In this document: positions 8,469 to 10,039 of the stretch, in pieces | Layout: the number at the start of each line of letters is the position of its first letter | Numbering within the stretch: position 1 is the stretch's first letter | Notes under the pieces: model-generated | The model's input: the letters and a program-made list of their open reading frames with translations, nothing else | What the model was told of the DNA's origin: nothing | Databases searched by the model: none | Program-made: the position numbers and the translations under genes | NCBI GenBank assembly: GCA_946056455.1 | Contig: CAMGJS010000021.1 | Span: 1-10,039 of the forward strand | Length of the DNA stretch: 10,039 bases | Direction: 5' to 3' | DNA from: an uncultured Clostridia bacterium | GTDB lineage: Bacteria; Bacillota; Clostridia; Oscillospirales; Ruminococcaceae

Positions 8469-9794
8469 ATGTCTTTAAAAATCGGAATGGTATCTCTCGG
8501 CTGTTCAAAAAATCAGGTTGACGCCGAAAGAATGCTCTTCAAGCTGAAAGAGGCAGGCTTTGAAATATCGGGTGACGCAGGTCTTTCGGATATTGTCATT
8601 GTCAACACCTGCGGTTTTATTCAGAGTGCAAAGGAGGAGGCTATTGAAACTATCCTTGAATTCTGCACACTGAAAAAAGAGGGCAGAATTAAGGCGGTCA
8701 TCATTACGGGCTGTCTTGCCGAAAGATACAAGGAAGAAGTTTCGGAGCTTATCCCCGAGGCTGACGCTGTTATCGGTATCGGCTGTAACGAGGATATTGT
8801 CGCTATCGTGAAAAAGGTTGCAGAGGGCGAAAAGGTGAACCGTTTTGACAAGAAAGAAAATCTTTCTCTTGACGGTGGAAGAATAATCTCAACATTGCCG
8901 TTTTTTGCATATCTCAAAGTGGCGGAAGGTTGCGACAACTGCTGTTCATACTGCGCTATTCCGATGATAAGAGGTCGTTTCAGGAGTAAGCCCATTGAAA
9001 AGGTCATTGAGGAGGCAAAATTCCTTGCAAATAACGGAGTGAGGGAAATAAACCTTATTGCTCAGGACACAACAAGATACGGCGATGACCTTTACGGCGC
9101 GTCAAAGCTCCCCGAGCTTTTAACGGAGCTTTGCAAAATAGAAAACTTGCGCTGGATAAGAATACTTTACTGCTATCCCGAAAGAATAACTGATGAACTT
9201 TTAGATGTTATGGCGAAAGAGGACAAAATAGTAAAGTACATTGATGTCCCCATTCAGCATATAAACGGAGATATTTTAAAGAAGATGAACAGAAAGGGCG
9301 ACAGAGAATTCCTTTCTTCTTTAATGAAAAAGATAAGAGAGAAAGTCCCAGGTGTGACTTTAAGAACTACTCTTATAACAGGCTTCCCCACAGAAACAGA
9401 GGAGCAGTTTGAGGAGCTTGCCGAGTTTGTTAAAGAAACGGAATTTGACAGATTAGGCTGTTTCCCCTATTCAGAAGAAGAGGGAACAAAGGCGGCTGAA
9501 ATGACTCCGCAGGTAGATGAGGAAGTAAGACAGCAGAGAGCCGACAACATAATGGAACTTCAAAACATAATCTCTGAAAAAAAGAACAAGGAAATGATGG
9601 GGAAAATTGTCGAGGCAGTTGTAGAGGGCTTTGACAGATACGCCGAATGTTATTTTGGAAGAACAGCGGCGGACGCTCCCGATATTGACGGAAAGATTTT
9701 CTTTACAAGTGAAAACAAGCTTGCGATGGGGCAGTTTGTTGCCGTGCGCATAGACGATACTATGGACTATGATTTGATTGGAGAGGTTATCTGA
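8469..9794 (+). CDS. rimO: Ribosomal protein S12 (Asp) methylthiotransferase
   Basis: Radical-SAM enzyme that adds a methylthio group to the conserved aspartate of ribosomal protein S12. The 441-residue protein has the N-terminal UPF0004-type domain with three cluster cysteines (Cys12 in SLGCSKN, Cys48 in NTCGF, Cys82 in TGCLAERY), the radical-SAM domain with the CxxxCxxC motif at Cys155, Cys159 and Cys162, and a C-terminal TRAM domain from about 375. SLGCSKNQVDAE and PIQHINGDILKKMNRKG distinguish RimO from the related tRNA enzyme MiaB, where SxGCQMN-type motifs are usual. Both iron-sulfur clusters can be formed. Its ATG is eight bases after AAAGGGGA (8453-8460), which overlaps the recX stop. 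It overlaps the next gene by one base. Confidence 0.95.
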   Translation: MSLKIGMVSLGCSKNQVDAERMLFKLKEAGFEISGDAGLSDIVIVNTCGFIQSAKEEAIETILEFCTLKKEGRIKAVIITGCLAERYKEEVSELIPEADAVIGIGCNEDIVAIVKKVAEGEKVNRFDKKENLSLDGGRIISTLPFFAYLKVAEGCDNCCSYCAIPMIRGRFRSKPIEKVIEEAKFLANNGVREINLIAQDTTRYGDDLYGASKLPELLTELCKIENLRWIRILYCYPERITDELLDVMAKEDKIVKYIDVPIQHINGDILKKMNRKGDREFLSSLMKKIREKVPGVTLRTTLITGFPTETEEQFEELAEFVKETEFDRLGCFPYSEEEGTKAAEMTPQVDEEVRQQRADNIMELQNIISEKKNKEMMGKIVEAVVEGFDRYAECYFGRTAADAPDIDGKIFFTSENKLAMGQFVAVRIDDTMDYDLIGEVI

Positions 9795-10039
9795 TGAATT
9801 TGCCGAATAAACTCACTCTGTTAAGGGTAATACTTGTTCCGTTTTTTGCCGTGGCGGCGCTTGTGGACTTTCCGTTTCATTATTTTGTTGCGGCGCTTAT
9901 TTTCGTTATAGCCTCCGTTACAGACTGTCTTGACGGATATATTGCAAGAAAGAACAATCTTGTCACCGATTTTGGAAAGTTTTTAGACCCTCTTGCTGAC
10001 AAGGTACTCGTTATGGCGGCGCTTGTGTGTATGCTTTAT
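9794..10039 (+). CDS. pgsA: CDP-diacylglycerol-glycerol-3-phosphate phosphatidyltransferase (5' part)
   Basis: Partial gene: 82 codons from ATG 9794 to the window end, no stop reached. It encodes an integral membrane enzyme of the CDP-alcohol phosphatidyltransferase family, with MNLPNKLTLLRVILVPFF at the start (the NLPNxLTxxR form typical of PgsA) and the complete family motif D-x2-D-G-x2-A-R-x8-G-x3-D-x3-D in the segment from Asp45 (DCLDGYIAR) to LDPLADK. These aspartates bind the divalent metal and the CDP-linked substrate. PgsA makes phosphatidylglycerol phosphate, the first step to phosphatidylglycerol. The ribosome site GGAGAGG (9780-9786) lies seven bases upstream, inside the end of rimO, and the two genes share one base (TGATG), so they are coupled. 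The rimO-pgsA pair is common in Firmicutes. A related family member such as phosphatidylserine synthase is less likely. Confidence 0.9.
   Translation, partial: MNLPNKLTLLRVILVPFFAVAALVDFPFHYFVAALIFVIASVTDCLDGYIARKNNLVTDFGKFLDPLADKVLVMAALVCMLY

Overview
The window looks like a chromosomal housekeeping segment from a Gram-positive Clostridia-type Firmicute, probably an Oscillospirales/Ruminococcaceae-like gut anaerobe. The grounds are strong AGGAGG-type ribosome sites, moderate GC, a lipoprotein with a classic lipobox, a YqhQ-type DUF1385 protein, and a PurN motif of the clostridial form ([13 protein letters not shown]). This assignment is inference from protein style; no 16S or marker search was possible. 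All genes lie on the + strand, and no IS element, phage gene, CRISPR array, tRNA or rRNA was seen.

Region 1 (1-1392) holds purA, adenylosuccinate synthase, ending in a clear intrinsic terminator. The start is odd: about 26 residues of a different purine enzyme, PurN (GAR transformylase), run in frame straight into the first beta strand of PurA, and there is no ATG or GTG at the expected PurA start. This is either a real purN'-purA deletion fusion or an assembly misjoin at the window edge, and it is the most unusual thing in the window.

Region 2 (1393-5004) is a short promoter-bearing gap followed by a three-gene sensory cassette: a predicted lipoprotein with Asp-rich FG-GAP/VCBS-like motifs (best start a TTG at 1534), an OmpR/PhoB-family response regulator, and a two-TM sensor histidine kinase with HAMP, HisKA and HATPase domains.

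Region 3 (5023-10039) continues with only tiny gaps or overlaps into a DUF1385 membrane protein, prmC (release-factor glutamine methyltransferase), recA, recX, rimO (ribosomal protein S12 methylthiotransferase) and the 5' part of a pgsA-like CDP-alcohol phosphatidyltransferase that runs off the window.

From 1534 to the end no gap exceeds 18 bases and no terminator is visible, so the sequence is compatible with one long operon joining an envelope-sensing module to translation modification (prmC, rimO), recombination (recA, recX) and phospholipid synthesis (pgsA). Internal promoters cannot be excluded. No completely new system is evident. The candidates worth a second look are the PurN-PurA junction, the lipoprotein/two-component cassette, and recA sitting inside an operon without a recognisable SOS box.
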